Origin: Acidovorax sp. Leaf160
GTDB taxonomy: Bacteria; Pseudomonadota; Gammaproteobacteria; Burkholderiales; Burkholderiaceae_C
Direction: 5' to 3'
DNA length: 64,000 nt
Assembly (NCBI RefSeq): GCF_001424265.1
Contig: NZ_LMOV01000028.1
Location: forward strand, 108,761-172,760
The translations under genes and the position numbers were made by a program. Position 1 is the first letter of the stretch. Each line of letters opens with the position of its first letter. Of this stretch, positions 57,272-64,000 are shown piece by piece. The notes beneath the pieces are model-generated. The model was not told where the DNA came from, searched no databases, and was given only the letters and a program-made list of their open reading frames with translations.

Positions 57272-58624
57272 TCAGCCCGGCAGTGCCGCGCTGATCGAGC
57301 GCGCCGCCACCTTGCCGTGCTCCACGGCCTCCACCGTGAGGTCGCGCCCGCCGGCACGGCAGTCGCCGCCGGCCCACACGCGGGGCACGCTGGTGCGGCC
57401 TTCCGCGTCCGTGGCGATGCGGCCGGCCTGCAGTGCGATGGCCGCGCCGGCATGCTCTTGCAGGTAGCTCTGGCCGATGGCCTTGAGCACCATGTCGGCT
57501 TCCAGCGTGAAGGTTTCGCCCGTTGCGGCCAGCCGGCCCGTGGCATCCAGCGCCGTCGCGGCGAAGCGCATGCCGCGCACCCTGCCGTCCTCGCTCAGCA
57601 GTTCCTGCGGCGCGGCCCAGTGGCGGATCGTGACGCCGTTGGTCTGCGCCCACTGCTGCTCGACCGCAGAGGCCGACATGCCTTCCGGCCCGCGGCGATA
57701 GACGATGGTGACCTGCTCGGCACCCAGCTTGCGCGCCTGCACGGCCGCATCCACGGCCGTCATGCCCCCACCGATCACCACCACGCGCCGGCCCACCGGC
57801 ACGGCCGACAGGTCTTCGGCCTGGCGGATGTCGGCGATGAAATCCACCGCATTGCGCAGGCCCTGCACCTGCGGCTCGGCGATGCCGAGGGCGTTCACGC
57901 CCGCCAGCCCCAGGCCGAGGAACACGGCGTCATAGGCCTGCAGCAGGCCGTCGACGGTGATGTCGCGGCCCAGCACCTGCCGGCAGCGCACCTCGATGCC
58001 GCCGATGGACAGCAGCCATTCGACCTCCTTCTGCGCGAAGCCGCCGGTGGTCTTGTAGCTGGCGAGGCCGTATTCGTTCAGCCCACCGAGCTTGGGCCGG
58101 GCGTCGAACAGCACCACGTCGTTCCCGCGCAGGGCCAGGCCGTGCGCGCAAGCCAGCCCGGCCGGCCCGGCCCCCACCACCGCCACGCGCCGGCCGGTGG
58201 GCGCGGCCCGGGTGAAGAGCGGCGCCCCCGGCTGCGCGAAGTACGCATCGGTGGCATGGCGCTGCAGCGCGCCGATCTCCACCGCCTTGTCGTCGTGCGC
58301 GTTGCGCACGCAGGCTTCTTCGCACAGCACCTCCGTCGGGCAGACCCGTGCGCACATGCCGCCCAGCGGGTTGGCCTCCAGGATGGCACGCGCCGCGCCG
58401 CGCTCGTTGCCCTGGGCGATGCGGTGGATGAAGGAGGGAATGTCGATGCCCGTGGGACAGGCCGTGGCGCAGGGCGCATCGAAGCAGTAGTAGCAGCGTT
58501 CGGCTTCCACCAGCGCCTGCGGGCGGGTGAGCGGCGGGTGCGCGTCGCTGAAATTCACGGCGTAATCGGCCAGGTTCAGGCGTGCGGCATGCACGCCGCA
58601 GGCACGGCTTGCGGTCGTTTCCAT
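57272..58624 (-). CDS. preT: NAD-dependent dihydropyrimidine dehydrogenase, FAD/Fe-S subunit
   Basis: Electron-input subunit that oxidises NADH (or NADPH) and passes electrons to PreA. The protein is 450 aa. N-terminal Fe-S cysteines are CYYCFDAPCATACPTGIDI and GGMCARVCPTEVLCEEACV (residues about 43-105). The FAD-binding VAVVGAGPAGLACAHGLA is near 150. The NAD(P)-binding VVVIGGGMTAVDAAVQARKL is near 280, and the terminal FAD contact is RVWAGGDCRAG. GGAGA precedes ATG at 58624. It is the first gene of the operon, directly behind the TTTACC-N4-GGTAAA operators. Confidence 0.94.
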   Translation of the reverse strand: METTASRACGVHAARLNLADYAVNFSDAHPPLTRPQALVEAERCYYCFDAPCATACPTGIDIPSFIHRIAQGNERGAARAILEANPLGGMCARVCPTEVLCEEACVRNAHDDKAVEIGALQRHATDAYFAQPGAPLFTRAAPTGRRVAVVGAGPAGLACAHGLALRGNDVVLFDARPKLGGLNEYGLASYKTTGGFAQKEVEWLLSIGGIEVRCRQVLGRDITVDGLLQAYDAVFLGLGLAGVNALGIAEPQVQGLRNAVDFIADIRQAEDLSAVPVGRRVVVIGGGMTAVDAAVQARKLGAEQVTIVYRRGPEGMSASAVEQQWAQTNGVTIRHWAAPQELLSEDGRVRGMRFAATALDATGRLAATGETFTLEADMVLKAIGQSYLQEHAGAAIALQAGRIATDAEGRTSVPRVWAGGDCRAGGRDLTVEAVEHGKVAARSISAALPG

Positions 58625-58828
58625 CGGATTGTCTCCAGCAGGGGTCAGTCGTGGGGGATGCGCGAGCGCGGTCGCGCAGCAGGGAGACCCGAACGTTTTC
58701 GGCGCGGCATGGTGCATGCGCAGGCGACAAACCCGGCGCACATCGGTGCGAACTGCGGAGATTTCATCGGGGCCTCACGGGGTGTGGCAGGTGTCATCGG
58801 CGATGCCGGCGCCCTGCCTGTGGGTCAA

Positions 58829-58862
58829 TTTACCGCCTGGTAAATATTTACCAATCGGTAAA
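58829..58862. promoter_or_regulatory. Twin palindromic operators between preT and the TetR gene
   Basis: Two 16-bp palindromes, TTTACC-GCCT-GGTAAA (58829-58844) and TTTACC-AATC-GGTAAA (58847-58862), are spaced 18 bp centre to centre in the 297-bp divergent gap. Form and location fit a TetR/RutR-family dimer-of-dimers site. The half-site recalls the E. coli RutR box (TTGACC...GGTCAA). Confidence 0.8.
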
Positions 58863-58921
58863 AACCCATCTGCAAGCCCCATGCCAGACAAAGCCCGGCG
58901 CATTCACCCCACAATGGTGCG

Positions 58922-59623
58922 ATGAGCCGCCCCCCGTCCACCCGACGCCCAGTCCCTGTGCAGAAGCGCACCGCGCCAGACAATCCGCCCGCAGCCATGC
59001 GCCAGCCCAGCGCCGCCCGGCTGAAGAAGGAGCAGTCCATCCTGCTGGAAGCCGAAAGCCAGTTCGCCCAGTTCGGTTTCGAAGGCGCCTCGCTCGAAGG
59101 CATCGCTGCGGCCGCGCACATCAGCCGCCACAACCTGCTCTATTACTTTCCGAGCAAGGAAGCGCTCTATCTGCGCGTGCTCGACGACGTGCTGACCCAG
59201 TGGCTGTCGGGCATGGAGGCGATGTCGCACGGCGACGATCCGCAGACGGCGCTGCGCCAGTACATCCGCGCCAAGCTGCGCTCGTCGCTGGAGCGGCCGA
59301 ATGCCGCCAAGGTGTTTGCCAAGGAAGTGATCGCCGGCGCCCCGCGCTATGCCGAGGTGATCGCGCGGCGCGTCGGGCCGGTGCTGAAGAACGACGTCCG
59401 CACCTTCGAGCGCTGGGCCGGCGAAGGCCGCATCGCGCGCGTGAACTTCACGCACCTGATGTTCATCATCTGGTCGGTGACCCAGGCCTATGCCGACCAG
59501 CAGACCCAGTTCGCCCTGCTGCTGGGCAAGCCCGCGCTGACCGAACGCGACTACGACCATGCAGAGACGCTGCTCTGCCACCTGGTGCTCAAAGGGCTGG
59601 AATCTCCCCCCTCGGGCGCCTGA
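58922..59623 (+). CDS. TetR-family regulator of pyrimidine degradation (RutR-like)
   Basis: A 233-aa regulator. The N-terminus of about 35 residues is basic and Pro-rich. It is followed by a TetR helix-turn-helix (ILLEAESQFAQFGFEGASLE; HISRHNLLYYFPSKEALYLR) in which NLLYYFPSKEALY is the RutR form. The ligand domain is YcdC-like (VFAKEVIAGAPRY, MFIIWSVTQAYAD). The ATG at 58922 could be replaced by one at 58997. It is divergent from preT across twin palindromes, so autoregulation and control of the whole preT-to-amidase operon are likely, with a pyrimidine or degradation intermediate as effector. Confidence 0.87.
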   Translation: MSRPPSTRRPVPVQKRTAPDNPPAAMRQPSAARLKKEQSILLEAESQFAQFGFEGASLEGIAAAAHISRHNLLYYFPSKEALYLRVLDDVLTQWLSGMEAMSHGDDPQTALRQYIRAKLRSSLERPNAAKVFAKEVIAGAPRYAEVIARRVGPVLKNDVRTFERWAGEGRIARVNFTHLMFIIWSVTQAYADQQTQFALLLGKPALTERDYDHAETLLCHLVLKGLESPPSGA

Positions 59624-59686
59624 CCGGCTGCGGGGACGGGGGCCTCCCAGCAGTTCGCCCCTGCAGCCGGCCGAGCGCCGAGCCGG

Positions 59687-60046
59687 TCAGCGGTATGCCC
59701 AGTGCCCCGGCCGCATATGCCAGCCGCCCGCGCCCGGCTCCCACCGGTGCGGCACCCAGACCCAGCCTGCCCGCGGCGGTGCCGCCCAGTGGCCGGGCCG
59801 CCAGACGTAGCGGCCGCCGCCCCATTCCCAGAAGCCGCCGACCCAGACATGCGTGGGAGAGGGCGCCACGGTGATGGTTTCCACGTACGGTGCGGGCGGT
59901 GCCATCGGCGCGACGACGACGGGCCCCTCTTCCACCACCACATGCCGCGCGGGTGGCGCCACCACGCAGCCCGACAGCGCAGCGGCCGCCAGGACGGCGG
60001 CAGCACCCGCCAGGCGAACGCGTTTTCGATCCGGGGTGAAACGCAT
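59687..60046 (-). CDS. YXWGXW-repeat lipoprotein
   Basis: A 119-aa outer-envelope lipoprotein. The lipobox LSGC lies at the end of a signal peptide (residues about 1-27). Val/Pro-rich sequence and Trp-rich repeats follow: HVWVGGFWEWGGGRYVWRPG, then HWAAP, VWVPHRWEPG and MRPGHWAY. These proteins are widespread in Burkholderiales; none of the pieces implies an enzyme. It stands alone. Confidence 0.85.
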   Translation of the reverse strand: MRFTPDRKRVRLAGAAAVLAAAALSGCVVAPPARHVVVEEGPVVVAPMAPPAPYVETITVAPSPTHVWVGGFWEWGGGRYVWRPGHWAAPPRAGWVWVPHRWEPGAGGWHMRPGHWAYR

Positions 60047-60212
60047 GTCAACGCTCCATTCAGTCCATGATGAGATGGAGATTCAACGCCATGCGGCGCT
60101 GGCCGGCGCACGGGCCTGCTGTAAAGAAAGGCAAAGCCCATCGAAGCAGCGCGAAGCCAGAGCAGACGAGGGGCGCCCCCCTGCCCGCATGGCGGCGGCA
60201 GCTGTCCGCCCG

Positions 60213-61793
60213 TCAGCGCAGCGCAGCCAGGGGCTGCGCCTCCGGCAGGCGGAAGGCCGCCACCAGGTCGGCCAGTTGCTGGGCCTGCACCCGCAGCCCC
60301 TGCGCGGCGGCGGACGACTCCTCCACCAGCGCCGCGTTCTGCTGCGTCATCTGGTCGAGCTGGTTCACCGCCTCGCCCACCTGGCCCAGGCCGGTGCTCT
60401 GCTCGCGGGTGGCGGTGCTGATCTCGCCGATGATGGTGGCCACCTGCTGCACCGACTGCACGATCTCGCCCATGGTGCCGCCGGCCGCATGGGCCAGCTT
60501 CGTGCCCTCGTCCACCTCGCGCACGCTCTCGGAAATGAGGCTGCCGATTTCCTTGGCGGCCGTCGCGCTGCGCTGCGCCAGGCTGCGCACCTCGCCGGCC
60601 ACCACCGCGAAGCCCCGGCCCTGCTCCCCTGCGCGCGCGGCTTCCACCGCTGCGTTCAGCGCCAGGATGTTGGTCTGGAAGGCGATGCCGTCGATGACGC
60701 TGGTGATGTCGGCGATCTTGCGGGAGGACTGGGAGATGCCGTTCATCGTGCCCACGACCCGTTGCACGGCGTCGCGCCCACGCTGCGCCACCTCGCTGGC
60801 GGACGTGGCGAGGCCGGTCGCCTGCTGGGCCGCGTCGGCGCTGTGCCGCACGGTGGAGAGGATCTCCTCCATGCTGGCGGCGATCTCCTCCAGATTGGAG
60901 GCGGTCTGCTCGGTCCGGGCCGACAGATCGCTGTTGCCCGCGGCGATCTCCGCACTGGCGCCCGCCACCGAGGTGCTGGCCTGGCGCATGCCAACCACCA
61001 GCTGCGCGAGCCGCGCCTGCATGGCGTCCAGCCGGCCCAGCAGCGCGCGCACTTCGTCGCGGTTGCCGGGCGGCACGGCCGGCACGGCGGAGGTCAGATC
61101 GCCTTCGGCAATGCGGTCGGCCACGGTGGATGCGTGCGCCAGCGGCCGCAGCAGGGAGCGCGACAGCAGCACCGCGCACACCAGGCTCAGCAGCAGGCCC
61201 AGGGCCGAGCCGCCCACCAGCAGCGCGGTGCCCTGGCGCGCGCTGGCGGCCGCGGCTTCCCGGGCCTGCGCCACGCGTTGGCGCTGCAGCTCGGCCATGG
61301 CGTTCACCGCGCCGGCGTAGCGGTCGGCCGCCGGGCGCAGCTGCTGGCCCACGGAGTCGGGCGGCAGCGCCTCGCCCGCCTGGCGGCGCTTGACCAGCTC
61401 GTCGCGCGCTGCACGGAAGGCATTGCCCGCGGCGTCGATGGCGTCGAAGAGCCGCTCGGATTGCGGATCGGCCGCCAGCACGTCCAGCCGCTTGCGCACC
61501 TCGGCGGACCGCGCGGACGTGATCTTGCGATCCGCATCCACCCGCGCGGTGTAGACCGGGTTGTCGCCCGCCTCCAGCAGGGATTCCGCCCGGGCCGAAC
61601 TGAGCACCACGATGGCGTGCAGCTCCTGCGCCAGCAGGGCGCGCTCGGCCGACTCGCCGCCCAGTTCGTCCGCGATGGCCTGCAGGTTGGTCAGCCGCCA
61701 CACGCCGACGCCGGCTGCGAGGGAAGTGACGAGGCAGATGATGCCGAATGCCCATGCAAGACGGGCGGAGAGGCGGGCTTGGAGCAGGTTCAT
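60213..61793 (-). CDS. Methyl-accepting chemotaxis protein
   Basis: Inner-membrane chemoreceptor of 526 aa. Helix 1 is at about 10-30 ([21 protein letters not shown]). A periplasmic four-helix bundle spans about 31-185 and helix 2 about 188-212 ([20 protein letters not shown]). HAMP follows ([18 protein letters not shown]). The signalling hairpin tip reads [20 protein letters not shown] then [15 protein letters not shown]. No C-terminal NWETF-type pentapeptide is seen, so adaptation would rely on other receptors. ATG at 61793 was chosen because 12 further upstream codons are not family-like. The ligand is unknown. Confidence 0.92.
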   Translation of the reverse strand: MNLLQARLSARLAWAFGIICLVTSLAAGVGVWRLTNLQAIADELGGESAERALLAQELHAIVVLSSARAESLLEAGDNPVYTARVDADRKITSARSAEVRKRLDVLAADPQSERLFDAIDAAGNAFRAARDELVKRRQAGEALPPDSVGQQLRPAADRYAGAVNAMAELQRQRVAQAREAAAASARQGTALLVGGSALGLLLSLVCAVLLSRSLLRPLAHASTVADRIAEGDLTSAVPAVPPGNRDEVRALLGRLDAMQARLAQLVVGMRQASTSVAGASAEIAAGNSDLSARTEQTASNLEEIAASMEEILSTVRHSADAAQQATGLATSASEVAQRGRDAVQRVVGTMNGISQSSRKIADITSVIDGIAFQTNILALNAAVEAARAGEQGRGFAVVAGEVRSLAQRSATAAKEIGSLISESVREVDEGTKLAHAAGGTMGEIVQSVQQVATIIGEISTATREQSTGLGQVGEAVNQLDQMTQQNAALVEESSAAAQGLRVQAQQLADLVAAFRLPEAQPLAALR

Positions 61794-61986
61794 GGCAGGC
61801 CGGAGTCGAAAGCTGGGAGACGCACCCACGCCCTGCCGGCGCGCGATCGCCGCACGGGGCGCTGGGATCTCACCCTTCTTATCGGCACGTGCTGCGGCGA
61901 CTTGAACCGTCGCCTGCCCGCGCGCGGTGGCCGGCCGGCCGGCCGGACGCTGCAGCGCCCCACCCCGCTCTGGCCTGCCCCGCTGG

Positions 61987-62982
61987 TCAGTCCGGCTTCA
62001 CGCCTGCCGTCTGGATCACCTTGGCCCACTTGGTGGTCTCGGCCGCGATGAAGGCGTCGCACTCCCGGGGCGTGGAGCCCTCGGGGAAGGTGCCCATGGT
62101 CTGCTCCATGCGCCGGCTCACCTCGGGGCTGCGGACGATGCGCGCCACCTCTTCGGACATGCGCTGCACGATGTCCGGTGGCGTGCCGGCGGGCGCCAGC
62201 ATCGCCGCCCAGGTGCTGCCCACCAGCGCCGGAAAGCCCAGCTCTGCGAAGGTGGGCACGTCGGGCAGCGCGGGCAGGCGCTTGTCGCTGGCCACGCCGA
62301 TGAGGCGGATCTTGCCGGCCTTGGCGGGCTGGATCAGGTTGGGCGGCGGGTCCAGGAACAGCGGCACCTGCCCGCCCATCAGGTCGGCCAGCGCGGGCGA
62401 TGCGCCCTTGTACGGCACGTGCACCATCTCGACACCGGTCACCATGCGCATCAGCTCCGAGGTGAGGTGCGCGGCCGAGCCGTTGCCGGACGAGGCATAG
62501 CTGATCTTGCCCGGGTTGGCGCGGCCATAGGCCACCAGTTCGGCCATGGTCTTGAAGGGCGCGTTCATGGACACGGCCGCCACCAGCGGCGACACCCCCA
62601 TCAGCGAGACGCCCGTCAGGTCTTTCTGCGGATCGTAGGGCAGCTTGGGGTAGAGCGTGGTGTTGGCCGCGTAGGCGGCGATGAACACGCCGAAGGTGTA
62701 GCCGTCCGGCGCGGCCTTGGCCACCGCATCGACACCGATGATGCTGTTGGCGCCGGGCTTGTTGTCCACCACCACCGGCTGGCCCAGGCGCTGCTGCAGC
62801 CCGACCTGCAGCAGCCGCGCCATCTGGTCGGTGAAGCCGCCCGCCGTATAGGGCACGACGATGCGGATCGGCTTGGCGGGCCAGGCGGCCTGCGCGTGGC
62901 TGGACGCCAGCGGCAGCAGGGCGCCGGCCGCGGCGGCGGAGCCGGCCTGCAGGAAGTGGCGCCGGGAGGAAAGGGATGGCAT
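61987..62982 (-). CDS. Bug/TctC-family periplasmic solute-binding protein
   Basis: A 331-aa Bug protein with a Tat-like N-terminus ([20 protein letters not shown], ending HAQA). The binding core is [20 protein letters not shown] with [20 protein letters not shown]. An AGGAGA site precedes the ATG. It is followed leftward by the chemoreceptor gene and preceded, 42 bp upstream in the same direction, by a class II aldolase-family gene. That pairing suggests a carboxylate ligand metabolised by the aldolase. No TctAB is nearby. Confidence 0.9.
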   Translation of the reverse strand: MPSLSSRRHFLQAGSAAAAGALLPLASSHAQAAWPAKPIRIVVPYTAGGFTDQMARLLQVGLQQRLGQPVVVDNKPGANSIIGVDAVAKAAPDGYTFGVFIAAYAANTTLYPKLPYDPQKDLTGVSLMGVSPLVAAVSMNAPFKTMAELVAYGRANPGKISYASSGNGSAAHLTSELMRMVTGVEMVHVPYKGASPALADLMGGQVPLFLDPPPNLIQPAKAGKIRLIGVASDKRLPALPDVPTFAELGFPALVGSTWAAMLAPAGTPPDIVQRMSEEVARIVRSPEVSRRMEQTMGTFPEGSTPRECDAFIAAETTKWAKVIQTAGVKPD

Positions 62983-63024
62983 GGCTTGTCGTCTCCTGTC
63001 TTTTAGTGGTTCAGCGCTGGCGGC

Positions 63025-63828
63025 TCAGGTGCGGTAGCTCGGGTCGATCCGGTCCAGCCGGCGCAGCAGGCCGGGCCAGGCCAGGCCGGCGCCCTTGCCC
63101 TTGGTGACCTGGCGCGACTGCTGCACCGAAGTGGCGATGATCTCGCCCGGAATCTGGGTGAGCGCGCCGCCGCCGGCCTGCGCCAGGATCTGGATGCGGC
63201 AGGCCGATTCCAGCGTGTACATGGCCAGCAGCGCCTCCGGCACGCCACGCCCGCAGGTCAGCAGGCCGTGGTTGCGCAGGATCATGCTGTTGCGATGGCC
63301 CAGGTCGGCCACGAGGCGGGGGCGCTCGTCGTCGTTCAGCGCCACGCCTTCGTAGCCGTGGTAGGCCAGGCTCGCCAACGGGAAGATCGACTGCTGCGAG
63401 ATGGGCAGCAGCCCGCCTTCCTGCGCCGACACGGCCACGCCGTACTGCGTATGGGTGTGCAGCACGCACTGCACCTCCGGCCGCGCTTCGTGGATGGCGC
63501 TGTGGATCAGGAAACCGGCCGGGTTCACGTCGTATTCCGTCGCCATGACGGGCTCGCCGTGGTGGTCCACCTTCACCAGGCTGGAGGCCGTGATCTCGTC
63601 GAACAGCATGCCATAGGGGTTGATCAGGAACTGGTCCCCCTGGCCCGGCACGCGCGCGGAGATGTGCGTGAAGATCAGGTCGTCCCAGCCGAAGTGGGCC
63701 ACCAGCCGGTAGGCTGCGGCCAGCTCGACGCGGGTCTGCCATTCCTCGGGCGTGACCTGGGCGCGAACGGCCGAGGCGGCGGCGGTGTCGGTGTCGGTGT
63801 CGGTGATGGGTGCGTTGATGGCGTTCAT
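63025..63828 (-). CDS. Class II aldolase/adducin-family protein
   Basis: A 267-aa zinc enzyme of the araD/fuculose aldolase family. A TDTDTDT stretch near the N-terminus comes from DNA hexamer repeats. The core has LVAHFGWDDLIFTHISARVP, NPYGMLFDEITASSLVKVD, the zinc histidine region VLHTHTQYGVAVSAQ and RNHGLLTCGRGVPEALLAMY. Family members act on phosphorylated sugars or small hydroxy acids, or as decarboxylases. An AAGGAAG site precedes ATG at 63828. The likely operon with the adjacent Bug protein suggests use of an imported carboxylate; the exact substrate is unknown. Confidence 0.87.
   Translation of the reverse strand: MNAINAPITDTDTDTAAASAVRAQVTPEEWQTRVELAAAYRLVAHFGWDDLIFTHISARVPGQGDQFLINPYGMLFDEITASSLVKVDHHGEPVMATEYDVNPAGFLIHSAIHEARPEVQCVLHTHTQYGVAVSAQEGGLLPISQQSIFPLASLAYHGYEGVALNDDERPRLVADLGHRNSMILRNHGLLTCGRGVPEALLAMYTLESACRIQILAQAGGGALTQIPGEIIATSVQQSRQVTKGKGAGLAWPGLLRRLDRIDPSYRT
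63784..63807. repeat. Hexanucleotide GGTGTC tandem tract in the aldolase gene
   Basis: Three exact GGTGTC units and one GGTGAT on the plus strand. They encode alternating Asp/Thr near the protein N-terminus, before the conserved domain. Unit changes keep the frame. Confidence 0.8.
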
Positions 63829-63886
63829 CGAAATCTTCCTTCCAGAAAGTGAAGCGGCGCGATGCCGAACGAGGCCGGCCCTGCGG

Positions 63887-64000
63887 TCAGATCCGGCTGA
63901 CCATCTCCGGCACGGCGGTGAACAGATCCGCCTCCAGCCCATAGTCGGCCACGCTGAAGATCGGAGCCTCGGCGTCCTTGTTGATCGCCACGATCACCTT
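63887..64000 (-). CDS. etfA: Electron transfer flavoprotein alpha subunit (C-terminal end only)
   Basis: The last 37 codons are visible: [37 protein letters not shown], then stop. IAINKD...APIF...ADYG...DLF is the diagnostic FAD-binding C-terminus of EtfA. EtfAB shuttles electrons from acyl-CoA dehydrogenases to ETF-ubiquinone oxidoreductase. The rest of the gene lies beyond the window. It is read toward the aldolase gene, 59 bp away. Confidence 0.93.
   Translation of the reverse strand, partial: KVIVAINKDAEAPIFSVADYGLEADLFTAVPEMVSRI

Noticed and set aside
55943..58843. Long plus-strand frame antisense to preA and preT
   Set aside because: Both real genes show full catalytic and Fe-S motifs on the minus strand; the antisense product has only Ala/His/Gly-rich sequence.
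59551..61755. Long minus-strand frame overlapping the chemoreceptor
   Set aside because: Different frame from the chemoreceptor, whose signalling hairpin is unmistakable; the alternative product is Ala/Gly/Arg-rich noise.

Overview
The window is GC-rich (about 68-70 percent by eye), almost fully coding and without plasmid, phage or transposase genes. Gene content and order suggest a betaproteobacterium of the family Comamonadaceae, most likely Acidovorax/Paracidovorax-like. Pointers are several orphan Bug/TctC binding proteins, a lipase with its dedicated foldase, the dapF-DUF484-xerC order, PepSY/flavodoxin fusions and a dispersed AT-rich GCTAT...ATAGC repeat. The assignment rests on pattern recognition, not on a search.

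Layout. 1-1164: fabB (cut by the window edge) and fabA, overlapping by 4 nt. 1481-3741: periplasmic asparaginase divergent from a LysR regulator. 3749-7093: lnt-corC envelope pair and a GNAT protein. 7435-12266: an Lrp/AsnC regulator divergent from a secreted lipase plus foldase, then a Bug-type binding protein and a membrane-anchored alpha/beta hydrolase. 12391-17446: a PepSY-flavodoxin-reductase fusion, an acyl-CoA ligase and a GFA-family protein. 17831-24347: a complete ribose operon (rbsB-A-C-R-K-D) behind twin LacI-type operators. 24402-27691: histidine kinase, divergent lone receiver and a diguanylate cyclase. 27805-31862: pseudouridine synthase, Nudix/metallo-beta-lactamase fusion and a flavin monooxygenase. 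32286-33278: a second Bug protein behind a pentanucleotide repeat.

33588-40319 is the least conventional stretch. A TPR protein and an SsuABC-like sulfonate importer run leftward. An SfnB-like flavin oxidoreductase, a stand-alone periplasmic binding protein and a di-haem MauG/CcpA-type cytochrome run rightward. No SsuD/SsuE is present. 40459-43429 holds a cupin, dapF, DUF484 and xerC. RNase P RNA (rnpB) follows on the minus strand, then cysK, the phosphatase-clsB-ybhN operon with GTGA overlaps, a J-domain-like coiled-coil protein and a COG2509-type flavoprotein. 51487-59623 is a complete reductive pyrimidine degradation operon (preT, preA, NCS1 permease, hydA, ureidopropionase-type amidase). 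It is divergent from a RutR-like TetR regulator across twin TTTACC-N4-GGTAAA palindromes. The right end holds a YXWGXW lipoprotein, a chemoreceptor, a third Bug protein, a class II aldolase and the 3' end of etfA.

How the parts work together: ribose uptake and phosphorylation, uracil uptake and breakdown to beta-alanine, organosulfur scavenging, and lipid hydrolysis and activation are each self-contained catabolic modules. They are interleaved with housekeeping genes. Two housekeeping or catabolic proteins (RbsA and DapF) carry in-frame peptide segments that appear to derive from the dispersed AT-rich repeat.
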